This document shows, in pieces, positions 24,713-33,688 of a stretch of 64,000 bases of DNA; position 1 is the stretch's first letter, and every line of letters starts with the position of its first letter. The stretch lies in contig CAIQKM010000108.1 of assembly GCA_903872345.1 (NCBI GenBank), forward strand, positions 150,540-214,539. Direction: 5' to 3'. The translations under genes and the position numbers were made by a program. The stretch is from an uncultured Verrucomicrobia subdivision 3 bacterium. GTDB lineage: Bacteria > Verrucomicrobiota > Verrucomicrobiia > Limisphaerales > UBA11358. A model generated the notes under the pieces. That model saw only the letters and a program-made list of their open reading frames with translations. It was not told where the DNA came from and did not search any database.

Positions 24713-26080
24713 TCAATCCACCGGCACACCCTGCTGGCGGAACCGCTGCAGCTTGTAGAGCAGGGCGCGTCGGCTGATGCCCAGCGCCTTGGCCGTTTCC
24801 GTGCGGTTGAACTTGTGCTGCGCCAGCGCCGCCAGAATGGCCTGACGCTCGATGTCGTCGAGCTGCTGCGCATCAAAGGATCCGGCTGCCGCCGGCTGTT
24901 TGAGCGAATCCCGCACCTTGGCCGGCAGATGTTCGGGCAAAATCAGTTCGCTTTGCGACAGCAGCACGGCACGTTCGATGACATTGCGCAATTCGCGGAC
25001 ATTGCCCGGCCAGCCAAAATTCTGGAGGCACACGACCGTGCCTTCCGCCAGGCGCACCCGGTTGCGCGAAAACTGGCTCGTGAACAAGTTGGCCAGCGGC
25101 AGGATGTCCTCGCGCCGCTCCCGCAGCGGCGGCAGGTTCAGTTCCACCACATTCAGCCGGTAAAACAGGTCTTCGCGGAACCGGCCGGTCTTCACCTCAT
25201 CCTCCAGATTGCGGTTGCTGGCGGCGAGAATGCGCGCATTCGTGTGGATTTCGCGGTTGGACCCGATGCGCTGGAACCGGCCGTCCTGAATCACGCGCAG
25301 CAATTTTGCCTGCAAGGGCGGGGACATCTCGGCGATTTCATCCAGAAAAATGGTGCCGCCATTGGCTTCCTCAAACCGGCCGATGCGCTGCGCGGTGGCG
25401 CCGGTGAAGGATCCCTTTTCATGGCCGAACAGTTCGCTTTCCAGCAGGGTCTCGGGAATGGCGGCGCAATTCACCTTCACCAGCGGACCGGCCGACCGCG
25501 CGCTCCACGCGTGCATCACCTCGGCCACCACTTCCTTGCCGGTGCCGCTCTCGCCGGTGATCAACACGCGGGTCTCGGACGGCGCGACCAGGGCAATGTC
25601 CTGAAACAGGGCCAGCGTCAGCGGGCTGTGGGCGATGACCTGGGCGGGCAGTGCTTTGGGCAATCCCACCGCCACGGGTTCGGATACGACCATGCCGGTT
25701 GCCTGTCGGACGGTGGCGAGCAGTTCATCCAGATCAATCGGCTTGGCCAGATAGTTCAAGGCCCCGTCGCGCATGGCAATGACCGCATCGCGAATGTCGG
25801 CATAGGCCGTCACCAGCAGCACGGGCAGGGTGGGCCATTGCAGGCGCACGCGGCGGAGGGTTTCCAGACCGGACAGCCCGGGCATGCGGACGTCGGAAAT
25901 CATCATGTCGAACCGGCCGTCGGGCAGGAGTTCGAGGGCGCGCGTGCCGGAATCGGCGGTGACGGTGGCAAAGTGCTGGCTGCGCAAAAAGGATTCGAGC
26001 AGGCTGCGCTGTCCCGGATCGTCGTCCACGATCAGGATGCGCGGCACAGGCGAAGGCGTTTTGCGTGAATCAGCGGCCAT
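24713..26080 (-). CDS. NtrC-type sigma-54-dependent response regulator
   Basis: A 455-aa activator; the ATG at 26080 (MAADSRKTPSP) gives a normal receiver N-terminus, while the track's start adds 42 unlikely residues. Domains: receiver (ILIVDDDPGQRS, phospho-Asp63 in MMISDVRMPG, Lys in YLAKPIDLDELL), AAA+ sigma-54 interaction domain (Walker A GESGTGKEV, loop EKGSFTGAT which is a GSFTGA variant of GAFTGA, Walker B GGTIFLDEI), and a Fis-type helix-turn-helix (AKALGISRRALLYKLQRF). It needs a kinase partner; the NtrB-like kinase at 40413-41993 is the only orphan one in the window. A -24/-12 promoter precedes the secretion operon nearby. Confidence 0.92.
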   Translation of the reverse strand: MAADSRKTPSPVPRILIVDDDPGQRSLLESFLRSQHFATVTADSGTRALELLPDGRFDMMISDVRMPGLSGLETLRRVRLQWPTLPVLLVTAYADIRDAVIAMRDGALNYLAKPIDLDELLATVRQATGMVVSEPVAVGLPKALPAQVIAHSPLTLALFQDIALVAPSETRVLITGESGTGKEVVAEVMHAWSARSAGPLVKVNCAAIPETLLESELFGHEKGSFTGATAQRIGRFEEANGGTIFLDEIAEMSPPLQAKLLRVIQDGRFQRIGSNREIHTNARILAASNRNLEDEVKTGRFREDLFYRLNVVELNLPPLRERREDILPLANLFTSQFSRNRVRLAEGTVVCLQNFGWPGNVRELRNVIERAVLLSQSELILPEHLPAKVRDSLKQPAAAGSFDAQQLDDIERQAILAALAQHKFNRTETAKALGISRRALLYKLQRFRQQGVPVD

Positions 26081-26345
26081 GCGGCACAGGCTAACGGAAC
26101 CGGCCGCCGGCCAAAAGGCATTTTCCAATCGGCCATTTTGATGAAATTTGATTAAGAACTTATCCGCAAATATAACCGGCCCCAACCGACCCCGGGGCCG
26201 CCCCAAAACCTGTTCATCCGCAGTTAAACTGCATGGTTACGGCTAAGCGGAGCTTGTTCAGAAGCGCTCCTCGTGCGCCCCGCTATGGGAACGGTCTCCG
26301 CAAACGTTCCGCCATATCTTTATCTGCTGTCCGACGACCGGAAAT

Positions 26346-27590
26346 TCACACCCGGCACGTCAGCCGAAACTTCCCCGAATGCGTCGGCGCCAGCACCGTC
26401 ACCGCTTCCACCGCAACTTTCACCGGCGGCGAAAGCAGCTCCGTCAGCCGGTGCAACAATCCGGTTAGTTCCGGTGCCGTCGGCCCGGCGCCGTCCGGGA
26501 TGTACCGCAGCCGGCAGAAGCCATTTTCTTCCTGGGTCAACTGGTAATGCGCCACCCCGGCGATCTCCGTGAAACATTGGTCCACCTCCCGCGTGGTCAC
26601 GCGACACCCGTCAGGCCCGCGCAGCGCATCCCGCACGCGGCCATGCACCCGGTAGGACGCGGCATCCGGCCGATCGCGGCGTTCCACCAGATCGCCGATG
26701 CGATAGCGCAGCAGCGGCATGTATTCATTGGTCAGCGTGGTCACCACCAAGTCGCCCACGTGGCGCGCATCCGGTTCCACCACTTCCAACAGGGCGTTTT
26801 CGAGGCTGGCTTTCATCGCCCCGTGTTCGTCTTCCATGAGCAGATGCCCGGTTTCCGTGGAACCATACAGGTTGAACACCGGCACGCCGAAGACGCGTTG
26901 CAAAATCCGCCGGTGGACCACGCTTTCAAATTCATAACTGCAGAGAATGAACTTCACCGAGGGAAACCGCAGCCCGTGCCGTTCGCAGAAGAGTGCCAGC
27001 CACGCGCCATGCACCGGCGAGAGATCCAAAAATGCCGGCTGCCATTCGATAATCTCCTCCGCCATGCGCCGGAGTTCCGCCTCCGTGAGCACAAAGGGAA
27101 TGCGCGCCAGATTGACGTAGCGACTATTCCCAAAGGTACGTTGGGCCGGCGACTGCCAGACCACCGGACACGACCGGTCATTGCACGCCGGGGTGGTGAG
27201 GGTGGCCCGGCGGGTGCCGGGGTGCTCGTCCAACACCTTGGCGACAAAATGGTTCAGCCGCAAAACGCGCGTCTCCTGCTCTTCCCACCAGCCCTTGCGG
27301 AAGAGGACCGGCGTGCGTTCTTCGGAGGTGCCGGAGGTGTGTTCCAGTTCCACTTCATTTCGGGCCAGCATCGCTTCCAGCACGGCGGCCGAAGGCAGGA
27401 AATTATGCGGAAATCCCTCCCGCATATCCCGTTTGGTGATGAACGGAATCCGGGAAATCGGTTCGCGGGCGAAACTGCCCAGCCGGGACAGCAGGGCGCG
27501 GTACAGCGGCAGTTCGCGCCAGCGCGGCAGGAGTTCTTCCAGCCGCGCGAGCTGGCCGGCTTCGAGCGTGATGACAGGTGTCGCTAACAT
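26346..27590 (-). CDS. PaaK/CapK-like adenylate-forming enzyme
   Basis: A 414-aa protein resembling phenylacetate-CoA ligase and F390-synthetase-like members of the ANL superfamily, which activate a carboxylate as an acyl-adenylate. Visible motifs are the phosphate-binding LEHTSGTSEERTPV, FNLYGSTETGHLL in the adenine-binding position, LLRYRIGDLVE and a C-terminal hinge (VHGRVRDALRG). The acid it activates is unknown. It is a single gene between the NtrC-type regulator and the secretion operon, divergent from the latter. Confidence 0.75.
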   Translation of the reverse strand: MLATPVITLEAGQLARLEELLPRWRELPLYRALLSRLGSFAREPISRIPFITKRDMREGFPHNFLPSAAVLEAMLARNEVELEHTSGTSEERTPVLFRKGWWEEQETRVLRLNHFVAKVLDEHPGTRRATLTTPACNDRSCPVVWQSPAQRTFGNSRYVNLARIPFVLTEAELRRMAEEIIEWQPAFLDLSPVHGAWLALFCERHGLRFPSVKFILCSYEFESVVHRRILQRVFGVPVFNLYGSTETGHLLMEDEHGAMKASLENALLEVVEPDARHVGDLVVTTLTNEYMPLLRYRIGDLVERRDRPDAASYRVHGRVRDALRGPDGCRVTTREVDQCFTEIAGVAHYQLTQEENGFCRLRYIPDGAGPTAPELTGLLHRLTELLSPPVKVAVEAVTVLAPTHSGKFRLTCRV

Positions 27591-27700
27591 GATTTGACGC
27601 GCGAGCGCGTGGTAGAAACTCTCAGGGCAAACCGCAAATTGTCAAACCATCATCGCTTCTTTTCATGATCTTTCGAGCTTCATCCACCCCCGCCAACCGC

Positions 27701-27746
27701 GCAGTTTTTGCGCACCCCGCCGGCCGGTGGGCAGATATTGCGCACC
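27701..27746. promoter_or_regulatory. Direct-repeat upstream site for the secretion operon
   Basis: GCAGTTTTTGCGCACC and GCAGATATTGCGCACC differ at two bases and start exactly 30 bases apart (27701 and 27731), about three helical turns. They lie roughly 90-120 bases before the predicted sigma-54 start, the usual place for an enhancer-binding activator. Confidence 0.5.
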
Positions 27747-27795
27747 GGCCACCGGCATAAATCATTGAATTGCTCTCAATTCCGTAACTAATCAT

Positions 27796-27813
27796 TTGGC
27801 ACGCCGTCTGCAT
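27796..27813 (+). promoter_or_regulatory. Candidate sigma-54 (-24/-12) promoter
   Basis: TTGGCAC and CTGCAT, with exactly ten bases between GG (27798-27799) and GC (27810-27811), match the sigma-54 consensus. The start would be near 27823, about 60 bases before the first gene of the secretion operon. Confidence 0.6.
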
Positions 27814-27884
27814 TCATTCGGGTCACGGACAAAGAATTTTTTAAGTCCGCACTTAAACCAAACGAGTACATAACAAATAACATT

Positions 27885-28478
27885 ATGAAAATGAAATCCT
27901 TGAAGTGGGCGGTGTGCGGCCTGGTGGCTGCGTTGACCTTGATGACAGCCGGCAGTGTGATGGCCCAGGCCGACAACGGCGGCGGTGGCGGTAACGGCGG
28001 TGGCAACGGTGGCAATGGCGGCGGACCGGGCGGCCAGCGTCAGCGCCGGAATTTTGATCCGGCTCAGATGATGCAGCAGATGCAGCAGCGCATCCAAGAC
28101 GAACTCGGTTTCACCAACGACACCGACTGGAGCGCGGTCCAACCGCTTGTCCAGAAGGTCATGGAAGCCCAGCGCGATGCGCGCGGCCCCGGCATGGGCC
28201 GGCTGTTTGGTCGTGGTAACCGGGGCGGCAACAACGGTGACCAAGGCGGTCGCCCCCAACGCATGGGCGGCATGTTTGGCCAGACCAGCCCCGAAGCCGA
28301 TGCGCTCCAGAAGGCGATTGACGACAACGCTCCCGCCGGCCAGGTCAAAGACCTGCTCGCCAAATACCAAGCCTCTCAGAAGGCCAAGCAGGCCAAGCTG
28401 GAAGCGGCCCAAGCCGACCTCCGCGCCGTGCTGACGGTCAAGCAGGAGGCCACGGCCACGCTGCTCGGTTTGCTCTAA
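27885..28478 (+). CDS. Gly-rich exported protein heading the type II secretion operon
   Basis: A 197-aa protein with a signal peptide (WAVCGLVAALTLMTAGSVMAQ), a Gly/Asn-rich stretch, then helical regions (MMQQMQQRIQDELG; VQPLVQKVMEAQRDARG) and a C-terminal helix (LRAVLTVKQEATATLLGLL). The last part resembles Spy/CpxP-like periplasmic helical proteins, though no clear LTxxQ pair is present. It sits 31 bases before gspE behind a candidate sigma-54 promoter, so it is expected to be made with the secretion machine. Its role is unknown; periplasmic chaperone or sensor is possible. Confidence 0.7.
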   Translation: MKMKSLKWAVCGLVAALTLMTAGSVMAQADNGGGGGNGGGNGGNGGGPGGQRQRRNFDPAQMMQQMQQRIQDELGFTNDTDWSAVQPLVQKVMEAQRDARGPGMGRLFGRGNRGGNNGDQGGRPQRMGGMFGQTSPEADALQKAIDDNAPAGQVKDLLAKYQASQKAKQAKLEAAQADLRAVLTVKQEATATLLGLL

Positions 28479-28509
28479 ACCCCATTCACCCCGAGAAACT
28501 GGCGATCCC

Positions 28510-30237
28510 ATGTCCGATAAAACCGTTCCGGATTCGAAGCAGTTGCTGGACCGCATGTTGGCGGCCCGGCAACTGACTTCATTGGATGTGTCGGCGCTCG
28601 CGCGGGTTCGTCCGCAGGTGTCCGGCGAGGAAGATATTCTTCGCTGGCTCGCCACCGAATACGGCCTGCGCTACACCACCCTGGACGACGTCGAACCGGA
28701 TCGCCAGTTGCTCTCGCTCTTTCCCGCCCGCATTCTGCTCAAGGAGGAAATCCTGCCCCTGCAACGGGTCAACGGCTGCGTGGAAGTCGCCACCAGCCGC
28801 CTGTTCGCCACCCAGGGCTTTGACGCCCTGAAAACTCTCACCGGCCTGAACCTCAAGCCGGTGCTGGCCACCACCGAAGCCGTCCAGCGCGAGATGAAGA
28901 AGCGCCTCGGCGTCGGCGCCGACACCATCGGCACCCTCGACGAGGAAAAAGCCATTACCGTGGTGGATGAAAATGCCGAGGACAACAACCTCGACGCCGG
29001 CGCCGAAGACGACGCCTCGATCATCCGTTTCGTTAATCAGGTGTTGAAGGACGCCATCGAATTGCGCGCCTCGGACATTCACCTGGAACCATTTGAGGAC
29101 GAATTCAAGATTCGCTATCGTATTGACGGTGAATTGCAGGAAGTCCCCGTGCCGCCGCAGTTGAAACAATTTCAACCGGCGATTGTGTCGCGCGTTAAAA
29201 TTTTGAGCCACCTGAACATTGCCGAGAAGCGCCTCCCGCAGGACGGCCGTATCAAGGTGCGCATTGACGAGGCGGAGGTGGACATCCGTGTTTCCATCAT
29301 TCCCATGTTGCACGGCGAAGCGGTCGTCATGCGTCTCTTGCGCCAGAATTCCACTTTGCGCGGCCTGAGCCAGATCGGTCTGAACACCCGCGAACTGGAA
29401 TGTTTCCAGCGCGTGCTTCAGTTGCCGCACGGCATCATCCTGGTTACCGGGCCCACCGGCTCCGGCAAAACCTCCACGCTTTATACCGCGCTGAACGAGA
29501 TCAACGACGCCGTCCGCAAGATCATCACGGTGGAAGACCCCGTGGAATATCAGCTCAAGGGCGTCAACCAGATCCAGGTAAATGAAAAATCCGGCCTCAC
29601 CTTCGCGCGCGGGCTGCGTTCCATTTTGCGCCATGACCCGGACGTCATTCTGATCGGCGAAATTCGCGATCAGGAAACCGCCCAGATTGCCGTGCAGGCG
29701 TCGCTGACCGGTCACTTGGTCTTCTCCACCCTCCACACCAACGACGCGCCCGGCGCGCTCACCCGTCTCGTGGACATGGGCGTGGAACCTTACCTCGTCG
29801 CCTCCTCGCTGGAAGCCGTACTCGCCCAGCGCCTCGTGCGTGTGCTGTGCCCGCATTGCAAGCAGCCGGATAATTCCCCGACCGCCTTCGCCTTGAAAGC
29901 CAAGCTCGGCATTCCGGCGGAAAACGTCATTTACAAAACCGTCGGCTGCCGCGAATGCCGCAACACCGGTTTCTATGGCCGTCATGCCATCTTTGAATGG
30001 ATGGACACCAACGAAGAAATCCGGCAGATGATTTTGAAGTCCGCCTCCACCGATCAGGTGCGCGACGCCGCCCGCCGCGGCGGCATGCGCACGCTGGCCG
30101 AAGACGGCTGGCGCTTGGTCGCCGCCGGGGTTACCACCGTGTCGGAAGTGATGAGTGTCACCACCGCCAAGGAAATTGCCCGCACCGAGAAAACAACCAC
30201 CGGTGCATCCGCCGCCAGCATTGCCGTGGCCGGCTAA
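28510..30237 (+). CDS. gspE: Type II secretion ATPase GspE
   Basis: A 575-aa cytoplasmic ATPase that powers pseudopilus assembly. The N-terminal MshEN-like domain (LRWLATEYGLRYTTLDDV) leads into a linker and the ATPase core: DIHLEPFEDEFKIRYRIDG, Walker A GPTGSGKTST at residues 314-323, the Asp box (IITVEDPVEYQ), Walker B DPDVILIGEIRD and the His box (LVFSTLHTNDAPGAL). A tetracysteine zinc site is present (CPHCKQ and CRECRNTGF). It could equally be called PilB-like, but the pseudopilin and GspK genes behind it favour a type II system. Confidence 0.93.
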   Translation: MSDKTVPDSKQLLDRMLAARQLTSLDVSALARVRPQVSGEEDILRWLATEYGLRYTTLDDVEPDRQLLSLFPARILLKEEILPLQRVNGCVEVATSRLFATQGFDALKTLTGLNLKPVLATTEAVQREMKKRLGVGADTIGTLDEEKAITVVDENAEDNNLDAGAEDDASIIRFVNQVLKDAIELRASDIHLEPFEDEFKIRYRIDGELQEVPVPPQLKQFQPAIVSRVKILSHLNIAEKRLPQDGRIKVRIDEAEVDIRVSIIPMLHGEAVVMRLLRQNSTLRGLSQIGLNTRELECFQRVLQLPHGIILVTGPTGSGKTSTLYTALNEINDAVRKIITVEDPVEYQLKGVNQIQVNEKSGLTFARGLRSILRHDPDVILIGEIRDQETAQIAVQASLTGHLVFSTLHTNDAPGALTRLVDMGVEPYLVASSLEAVLAQRLVRVLCPHCKQPDNSPTAFALKAKLGIPAENVIYKTVGCRECRNTGFYGRHAIFEWMDTNEEIRQMILKSASTDQVRDAARRGGMRTLAEDGWRLVAAGVTTVSEVMSVTTAKEIARTEKTTTGASAASIAVAG

Positions 30238-30257
30238 CCTGAGTATTTTTTCCCGCC

Positions 30258-31511
30258 ATGCCCACGTTTCAATATCGCGCGCTCCAGACCAACGGCAAAA
30301 TTGCCGAGGGCGTGCTGGATGCCTCCGGCCGGCCGGACGCCATGCGCCAAATCGAAACGCTCGGCCTGCGGCTGGTCAACCTCACGGAAAAGGCCGCCGG
30401 GGCCAAAGGCAAGCCCGGCAAAAATGCCGCCCCCGCTCCGGCCGCCGGCAACCCGTTCAAGTTCGAATCCAAAAAGGTATCCGCCAAGGAACTGGAAAAT
30501 TTCACGCGCCTCCTGTCCAGCCTGCTGGCCGCCGGCGTGCCCTTGAGCCGCGCGCTCCAGATTTTGCAAAAGGAAGCTTCTTCCCCGGCGGCGCAGGCCA
30601 CGTGGAAAGGGGTTAACAATCTGGTGGTGGACGGCCTGTCCCTCGCCAACGCCATGGCCAAGTCGCCGGAAACGTTTCCGCGCGTTTATGTGGCGATGGT
30701 CGAGGCCGGCGAAGCCGGCGGCTTCCTCGATGTGGTGCTCGCCCAGATCGCCGAATTTCAGGCCCGCGAAAAAGACCTGAAGTCCAAGGTGATGACCGCG
30801 ATGCTGTATCCCATCATCCTGTTCGTGCTCGCACTGGTGGTGCTCACGGTGCTGCTCGTGTTTTTCATTCCCAAGTTCCAGCGCGTGTTCGCCAGCTTCC
30901 ACGGGTCGCTGCCCCTCATCACGCAGGTGATTATTGGGGCCAGCCATATGATCCGTTCCTACGGACTGCTCGTGGCCGCCGGCATCGTCGGCCTCGTGTT
31001 TCTGGTGCGCACCTGGTTTGTGTCTGAAAAGGGCAAGCGCATGTGGGAAGGGCTGATTTTGAAAGCGCCGCTCGTCGGCCCGCTGCTCGCGCAATTCGCC
31101 ATGGCCCGTTTCTGCCGCATGTTGGGCACCCTGATTGGCGCCGGCGTGCCGTTGGTTCACGCCCTGAATGTCGCGCGCCGCTCCATCGGCAACCAGGTGC
31201 TCGTGGATGCCGTGGCCCAGGCCATCGACCGCGTCCAGCAGGGCGGCCGGCTCGGTCAGAGTCTCGCGGATTGCCGCACGCTGTTTCCCGGTTCCGTGCT
31301 CGAAATGATTTCCGTGGCCGAAGAAAGCGGCCGGCTGGATGTGGAACTCGTCCGCGTCGCCGTCGTCACCGAATCGGACCTGGATCGCAACCTGAAAACG
31401 GCGGTGGCGTTTGCCGAACCGCTGATGCTGTTCCTCATCGCCGGATTCATCGGCATCATTTTCATCGGCATGTTGCTGCCGGTGCTCACCATGTCGGATT
31501 ACATCAAATAA
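30258..31511 (+). CDS. gspF: Type II secretion inner-membrane platform protein GspF
   Basis: A 417-aa polytopic membrane protein that couples GspE to the growing pseudopilus. Its start (MPTFQYRALQTNGKIAEG) is the typical GspF/PilC opening. Two T2SF domains follow (ENFTRLLSSLLAAGVPLSRAL, and its counterpart RFCRMLGTLIGAGVPLVHAL), each before membrane helices, with the last helix LFLIAGFIGIIFIGMLLPV. A 60-residue Ala/Pro/Lys linker lies near the N-terminus. The gene starts 20 bases after gspE. Confidence 0.93.
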   Translation: MPTFQYRALQTNGKIAEGVLDASGRPDAMRQIETLGLRLVNLTEKAAGAKGKPGKNAAPAPAAGNPFKFESKKVSAKELENFTRLLSSLLAAGVPLSRALQILQKEASSPAAQATWKGVNNLVVDGLSLANAMAKSPETFPRVYVAMVEAGEAGGFLDVVLAQIAEFQAREKDLKSKVMTAMLYPIILFVLALVVLTVLLVFFIPKFQRVFASFHGSLPLITQVIIGASHMIRSYGLLVAAGIVGLVFLVRTWFVSEKGKRMWEGLILKAPLVGPLLAQFAMARFCRMLGTLIGAGVPLVHALNVARRSIGNQVLVDAVAQAIDRVQQGGRLGQSLADCRTLFPGSVLEMISVAEESGRLDVELVRVAVVTESDLDRNLKTAVAFAEPLMLFLIAGFIGIIFIGMLLPVLTMSDYIK

Positions 31512-31530
31512 AAACCCATTTTAATTTTTT

Positions 31531-31974
31531 ATGAAAATCGAAATGAAACAACTCACCGTTTCGCCGCGGACTTCGCGCCGCGGCTTCACCCTCGTGGAAA
31601 TGTTGCTGGTCGTCACGATCATCGGCATTCTCGCCGCGCTGGTCATCCCCAAAATCGCCGGCACCGGCGAACGCGCCCGCGTGACCGCCGCCATGGCGGA
31701 CATCAACGGCGGCATCAAGTCCGCCCTCGGCCAGTACGAGGTGGACAACGGATTCTATCCCAAGACCCTGCAAGACCTCATCCAGGCGCCCAGCAATGCG
31801 CGCAACTGGCATGGCCCCTATTTCGATCCGCCCAAGCTGCCGATGGATCCCTGGGGCAACAACTACGTCTATTATTTCCCCGGCAAACATAATCCGAATT
31901 CCTATGACCTGCTGTCGGTCGGACCGGATAACAAAGAAGGCACGGACGACGACATCGGTAACTGGAGCAAATAA
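31531..31974 (+). CDS. gspG: Major pseudopilin GspG
   Basis: A 147-aa pseudopilin. The leader ends SRRG and the mature part begins FTLVEMLLVVTIIGILAALV, the classical prepilin peptidase site with Gly at -1. The C-terminal half has the GspG landmarks VDNGFYPKTLQDLI, WHGPYFDPPKLPMDPWGNNY and the Asp-rich calcium-loop region SVGPDNKEGTDDDIGNW. It is the only pseudopilin in the operon with Gly at -1. Confidence 0.93.
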   Translation: MKIEMKQLTVSPRTSRRGFTLVEMLLVVTIIGILAALVIPKIAGTGERARVTAAMADINGGIKSALGQYEVDNGFYPKTLQDLIQAPSNARNWHGPYFDPPKLPMDPWGNNYVYYFPGKHNPNSYDLLSVGPDNKEGTDDDIGNWSK

Positions 31975-31979
31975 CCAGC

Positions 31980-32558
31980 TTGAAACTGACCGGCCACCAA
32001 CCTGTTTCACCGAAGTGCCCGCACGAATCCAAAGTTCAGCCGATGCGTCCGGGAACGGGGAAGTGTGCCGCCGCGTTCACGCTGATCGAGCTGATTCTGA
32101 TTCTGGCGTTGCTGGTCATTATTACGTCGCTCGCCCTGCCGCCGATGGCGCGGTTCATCCGGGGCCGGGCGCTGGACTCCGAGGCGCGGCGGTTTTTATC
32201 GCTCGCGCACGCCGCCCAGAATCGCGCGGTTTCGGAGGGCATGCCGATGCTGCTCTGGGTGGATGCCAAATCGGGCGCGTATGGCTTGAGCGCGGAAACG
32301 ACCGGGCAGGAGGGCGATCCCAAGGCGGAAAATCTGCCGGTGGATTCGACCTTGCAGATCGGCGTGCTGAATGTCGGGACGGCTGCGGCCATAACGTTTA
32401 ACAATCTGCCGGCCATCCGTTTTTTACCGGATGGTTCGATTGACGAAAACAGTCCGCAGACGGTGCAGTTGATTGATTCGGATGGTTTCAGCCGCTGGCT
32501 GATCGAGACGGGCAATCGCACGGGTTATGAAATTAGCGATCACAACCCGCAATCGTAA
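31980..32558 (+). CDS. Minor pseudopilin, GspH-like
   Basis: A minor pseudopilin of the FimT/GspH type. The hydrophobic stem is FTLIELILILALLVIITSLA; the residue before Phe is Ala, not Gly. The body (RFLSLAHAAQNRAVSEGMPM, then FLPDGSIDENS) fits GspH. The track's TTG at 31980 has a GGAG 10 bases upstream, inside gspG, but gives a 32-residue leader. The ATG at 32043 would give a more usual 11-residue leader and cannot be excluded. The 3' end overlaps the next gene by 32 bases. Confidence 0.75.
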   Translation: MKLTGHQPVSPKCPHESKVQPMRPGTGKCAAAFTLIELILILALLVIITSLALPPMARFIRGRALDSEARRFLSLAHAAQNRAVSEGMPMLLWVDAKSGAYGLSAETTGQEGDPKAENLPVDSTLQIGVLNVGTAAAITFNNLPAIRFLPDGSIDENSPQTVQLIDSDGFSRWLIETGNRTGYEISDHNPQS

Positions 32559-32943
32559 ACGGGCCGCCTTTACGCTGGCGGAAGTGCTGGCGGCGCTGCT
32601 GTTCCTGGCCATCGTCATTCCGACGGCCGTGGAAGCGGTGCATGTGGCCAGCCTCGCCGGCGAGGTGGCCGCGCGCAAGAGCGGAGCGGTGCGGGTGGCC
32701 GAACGCGTGCTGAATGAAAGTCTGGTGACCACCAACTGGACCAGCCAGCAAAGCGGCACGGTCACCGAAGGCGTGGTGGATTATCAGTGGAAACTGACCA
32801 GCCAGACCTGGCCGCAGGAGGCGCTGCAACAGGTGACGTCCCAGGTGACGTTCACCGCGCAGGGCCGGAATTATTCGGTGTCGCTGAGCACGCTGGCCAA
32901 TTCGCCGCCGCCGGCGGCGACGACGACCAGTTCGTCGCAGTGA
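32527..32943 (+). CDS. Minor pseudopilin, GspI-like
   Basis: A 138-aa minor pseudopilin. The short leader RNRKRAA is followed by FTLAEVLAALLFLAIVIPTA, with Ala at -1 and the conserved Glu at +5. The small size, the VAERVLNESLV segment and the position between GspH-like and GspJ-like genes suggest GspI. A Ser/Thr/Pro-rich tail ends the protein. Confidence 0.75.
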   Translation: MKLAITTRNRKRAAFTLAEVLAALLFLAIVIPTAVEAVHVASLAGEVAARKSGAVRVAERVLNESLVTTNWTSQQSGTVTEGVVDYQWKLTSQTWPQEALQQVTSQVTFTAQGRNYSVSLSTLANSPPPAATTTSSSQ

Positions 32944-32973
32944 CAATGAAGTGACGGTGTTAGTGAAAGTAAA

Positions 32974-33687
32974 ATGAACCTTAAAACCGACAACCGCAGG
33001 GCGCGCCACGCGTTCACGCTCATCGAGATGATTCTCGCGATGGGTGTGGCGGCGCTCGTGCTGGTGTCGGTCACCACCGTGCTCTTCACCACCATGCATG
33101 TGCGCGATGCCACGGCGGACGCCGTGGATGCCGTGGGCCCGATTGACCAGACCGTGGCCTTCATCAAGCGCGATCTCCAATGCGTGGTCACCCCCACCAA
33201 CGGCACCAGCAAATTTCTATCCGGCAGCTTTCGCACCGGCACGGTGAGCAGCCTCGGCGTGAGCGAACCCGTGGCCATCGAGATGTACACCGCCAGCGGC
33301 GCGTTGAGCGACAACGCCCCTTGGGCCGACATCCAGCGCGTCACCTATGAATTGAGAAATTCCGGCAACCACGCCGGCGGCGGCCAGGATCTGGTGCGCA
33401 GCATTTCGCGGAATCTCCTGACCGCCGCCACGCCGGACGTCACCGACCAGCTCATGTTGAGCGGCGTTTCCAGCATCCGCTTTTCCTGTTATGACGGCAG
33501 CCAGTGGAATGACGCGTGGGATACGAGCAGTGTGAGCTCCGTGAACACCAACCTGCCCGTGGCCGTGCGCGTGGATATCCAGATGGCCGGCAACAACGCC
33601 GGCCAGCCCATTGAAATCATGGTGCCCATTGACTCGCAGGCCCGCACCAACGCCGTGATCACCGCGTCCAGCTCGACCGGAAGTTGA
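32974..33687 (+). CDS. Minor pseudopilin, GspJ-like
   Basis: A 237-aa minor pseudopilin with leader NRRARHA and stem FTLIEMILAMGVAALVLVSV, again with Ala at -1. The globular part (TVAFIKRDLQCVV, then RVTYELRNSG and SGVSSIRFSCYDGSQWNDAW) matches GspJ. Together with the GspI-like and GspK proteins it would form the pseudopilus tip. The stop is one base before the gspK start codon. Confidence 0.82.
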   Translation: MNLKTDNRRARHAFTLIEMILAMGVAALVLVSVTTVLFTTMHVRDATADAVDAVGPIDQTVAFIKRDLQCVVTPTNGTSKFLSGSFRTGTVSSLGVSEPVAIEMYTASGALSDNAPWADIQRVTYELRNSGNHAGGGQDLVRSISRNLLTAATPDVTDQLMLSGVSSIRFSCYDGSQWNDAWDTSSVSSVNTNLPVAVRVDIQMAGNNAGQPIEIMVPIDSQARTNAVITASSSTGS

Positions 33688-33688
33688 C

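Noticed and set aside
24677-26068. 463-aa plus-strand ORF
   Set aside because: Antisense to the NtrC-type regulator, which is unmistakable on the minus strand.
28579-29985. 468-aa minus-strand ORF
   Set aside because: Fully inside gspE on the other strand; gspE has every ATPase motif.
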